The notes beneath the pieces are model-generated. The model was not told the origin of the DNA and searched no databases. It saw nothing but the letters and a program-made list of their open reading frames with translations. From assembly GCF_035946395.1 (NCBI RefSeq), contig NZ_DASYZI010000398.1, positions 1 to 23,791 on the forward strand: a stretch of DNA of 23,791 bases, in the 5' to 3' direction. This document shows positions 22,545 through 23,791 of this stretch, piece by piece (the first letter of the stretch is position 1; the number at the start of each line of letters is the position of its first letter). The DNA is from Actinocrinis sp035946395. GTDB lineage: Bacteria > Actinomycetota > Actinomycetes > Streptomycetales > Catenulisporaceae. A program made the translations under genes and the position numbers.

Positions 22545-22840
22545 GCGAACTGCGCCGTTCTCATCGATCCCGACGGAGCCTGCCCCTCCCCAGCCCTAAC
22601 AGCCTACCGACTCTCGCCGGTCTGTTCGTCAGCTATCGAAGACGATCGGCGGTGAGCCGGCCAGCGGTGCCCGAAGACGATCCCGACCGCCGGCTCGCCA
22701 CCGTGATCGATCTGGCTGCTGCTTGAGTCCGTCTGAGACCGATTCTCGGAGTGATCACCAGCGAATATCAGATCACTGAATTGTGACATAAGGTAACGGA
22801 CCGCGGCCCGAATCCGATTTCCGAGTATCAGAGGCTTGAG
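22545..22840. other. Intergenic region between NmrA-like and macro-domain genes
   Basis: These 296 bases are lower in GC than the neighbours and probably hold the macro-gene promoter on the minus strand. A 7-bp inverted repeat, AGTGATC (22750-22756) with GATCACT (22771-22777), may be an operator or the tail of the NmrA-like transcript. A 61-codon frame here has no ribosome-binding site and no recognisable product. Confidence 0.45.
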
Positions 22841-23791
22841 TCAGCCGGTGTTTACCGTGACTTCCTTGCTGGCACTTGACTGGTCCGTGTCGTCCATGGT
22901 TTTGCGGCCCCACCAGGTGTTCATTTCGTTGCGCCAGGTGTTGGATTGGCCGGCGAACAGGGGGTGTGCGGTGCGGGGGTGTTGTTGTTTGCGGTCGAAT
23001 CTGTCGAGGCGGTGTTGGGGGATGAATGGGGTGGCCATGAATTCGCTGAACTGGCGGATGAAGTTGGTGGGGGTGCGTTGGGCGAGGGGGTTTTGGGCGT
23101 AGCGGCGGGCGATGGTCAGGAAGTCTTCGGGTTCGGTGCCGGTGACGTCGCGGACGTGGGTGGTGGGGGCGCCGTGTGCCCAGCTGCCGAGTTTTTGTTC
23201 GGGCAGGGTGTGGCGCAGGCTGGATTGGTAGAACAGGTCGGCGCCGAGGCGTTTGGCGCTGAGTCGTACGGCTTTCATGAACAGCCAGATGGGGGCGTCG
23301 ATGTGGGTGACTTTGCGGCCGAGTGCTTCGCCCATGGCGGCGGCGATGTCTTTGGCGTCCAGCAGGGTGGGGCCGGTGGGGCGGTAGGCCTGGCGGTCGT
23401 GTTGGTGGGGGCTCAGGAGTGCGGCGACGGCGACGCGGGCGATGTCTTCGTTGGAGGGGGGTGCGTTGCGGCCGGCGCCGGTGGGGAAGGGGAAGAGGCC
23501 GAGTTGGGAGGCCAGGGGGATGAGTTGGAGGTAGTTGTCGGCGAAGTAGCCGGGGATGACGGCGGTGTGGGCGGTGTCGGGGAGGAGGCGGAAGAGTCGG
23601 TCGGAGAGCCAGGCTTGGCGGGTGCCGAGGGAGTGGTGGTCGGGGCTGGCGAGCCATTGGCCCATTTGGACGATGGCTTCCACGCGTGCTTTGCGGGCGG
23701 CGATGGCGAAGATGACCGTGCTGTCCAGGGCGTGGGGGTCGAAGATGGGGTGGAAGTAGATGCGGTTGATGCCGGTCATGACGTCCTGGAC
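22841..23791 (-). CDS. NmrA-like NAD(P)-binding protein, N-terminus beyond window edge
   Basis: The frame stays open to the last base of the window (VQDV before the methionine at 23779), so the Rossmann nucleotide-binding start lies outside. The visible part fits the middle and end of an NmrA/SDR-like protein: GINRIYFHPIFDPHALDS, the VIPGYFADNY segment, GAGRNAPPSNEDIARVAVAA for the C-terminal substrate lobe, and LLDAKDIAAAMGEALGR. Members bind NAD(P)(H) and act as redox sensors or reductases. Codon use is unlike all neighbours: codons end overwhelmingly in C, and the plus strand is G/T-rich with many GGG runs and few A. That suggests a separate origin. The long C-terminal extension after about residue 250 is Gln/Arg/Thr-rich. 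Confidence 0.75.
   Translation of the reverse strand, partial: VQDVMTGINRIYFHPIFDPHALDSTVIFAIAARKARVEAIVQMGQWLASPDHHSLGTRQAWLSDRLFRLLPDTAHTAVIPGYFADNYLQLIPLASQLGLFPFPTGAGRNAPPSNEDIARVAVAALLSPHQHDRQAYRPTGPTLLDAKDIAAAMGEALGRKVTHIDAPIWLFMKAVRLSAKRLGADLFYQSSLRHTLPEQKLGSWAHGAPTTHVRDVTGTEPEDFLTIARRYAQNPLAQRTPTNFIRQFSEFMATPFIPQHRLDRFDRKQQHPRTAHPLFAGQSNTWRNEMNTWWGRKTMDDTDQSSASKEVTVNTG

Noticed and set aside
21414..22655. 413-codon plus-strand frame opposite the macro-domain gene
   Set aside because: The minus-strand frame has clear macro-domain motifs. This one is Arg/His/Pro-rich with no family resemblance.
22604..22789. 61-codon minus-strand small ORF upstream of the macro gene
   Set aside because: There is no ribosome-binding site before its ATG, the product is unrecognisable, and the region looks like a promoter and leader.

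Overview
This window looks like chromosomal DNA from a high-GC Gram-positive actinomycete (Streptomyces-like or Catenulispora-like; genus not determined). The base composition is very GC-rich, GTG starts are common, many genes carry purine-rich Shine-Dalgarno sequences, and several families are typical of filamentous actinobacteria: very large CHAT proteins with helical repeats, a membrane-anchored kinase-like sensor, a TetR-like/helical-repeat fusion and a RES-type toxin pair. No rRNA, tRNA, CRISPR array or recognisable insertion sequence was seen.

Layout. (1) 1-543: the C-terminal tail of a probable GPR1/FUN34/YaaH acetate transporter, then a gene-free stretch with eight degenerate 16-24 bp tandem repeats and a nested inverted repeat. 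(2) 544-14892, minus strand: a tightly packed eight-gene block. In transcription order it encodes a 569-aa membrane protein, a 65-aa small protein, a 160-aa helical protein, a Ycf46-like AAA+ ATPase, a 1421-aa helical-repeat protein with a C-terminal CHAT protease domain, a membrane-anchored pseudokinase, a second CHAT protease (1009 aa) with four N-terminal membrane segments, and a 399-aa zinc-ribbon-like protein. Three junctions are 4-base ATGA/GTGA overlaps. (3) 15100-16491, minus strand: a RES-domain toxin and its probable MbcA/ParS-like antitoxin. (4) 16644-18857, plus strand: a TetR-like DNA-binding domain fused to a long helical-repeat region, divergent from the toxin pair, with palindromes in the shared intergenic region. 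(5) 19167-21133, plus strand: a TauD-like Fe(II)/2-oxoglutarate dioxygenase overlapping an unrecognised 399-aa protein with an HxxxHxxH cluster. (6) 21378-22544, minus strand: an actinobacterial N-terminal helical domain joined to a macro domain. (7) 22841-end, minus strand: an NmrA-like NAD(P)-binding protein cut by the window edge and with aberrant codon composition.

How the genes may work together (inference): the eight-gene block looks like a membrane-associated, proteolysis-based signalling or conflict system. The pseudokinase would sense through its extracytoplasmic domain, the AAA+ ATPase would remodel or gate, and the two CHAT enzymes, one soluble and one membrane-bound, would be caspase-like effectors. 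The neighbouring RES toxin pair (NAD+-directed) and macro-domain protein (ADP-ribose-directed) suggest a wider island of conflict-type genes, though nothing in the sequence proves that they act together.
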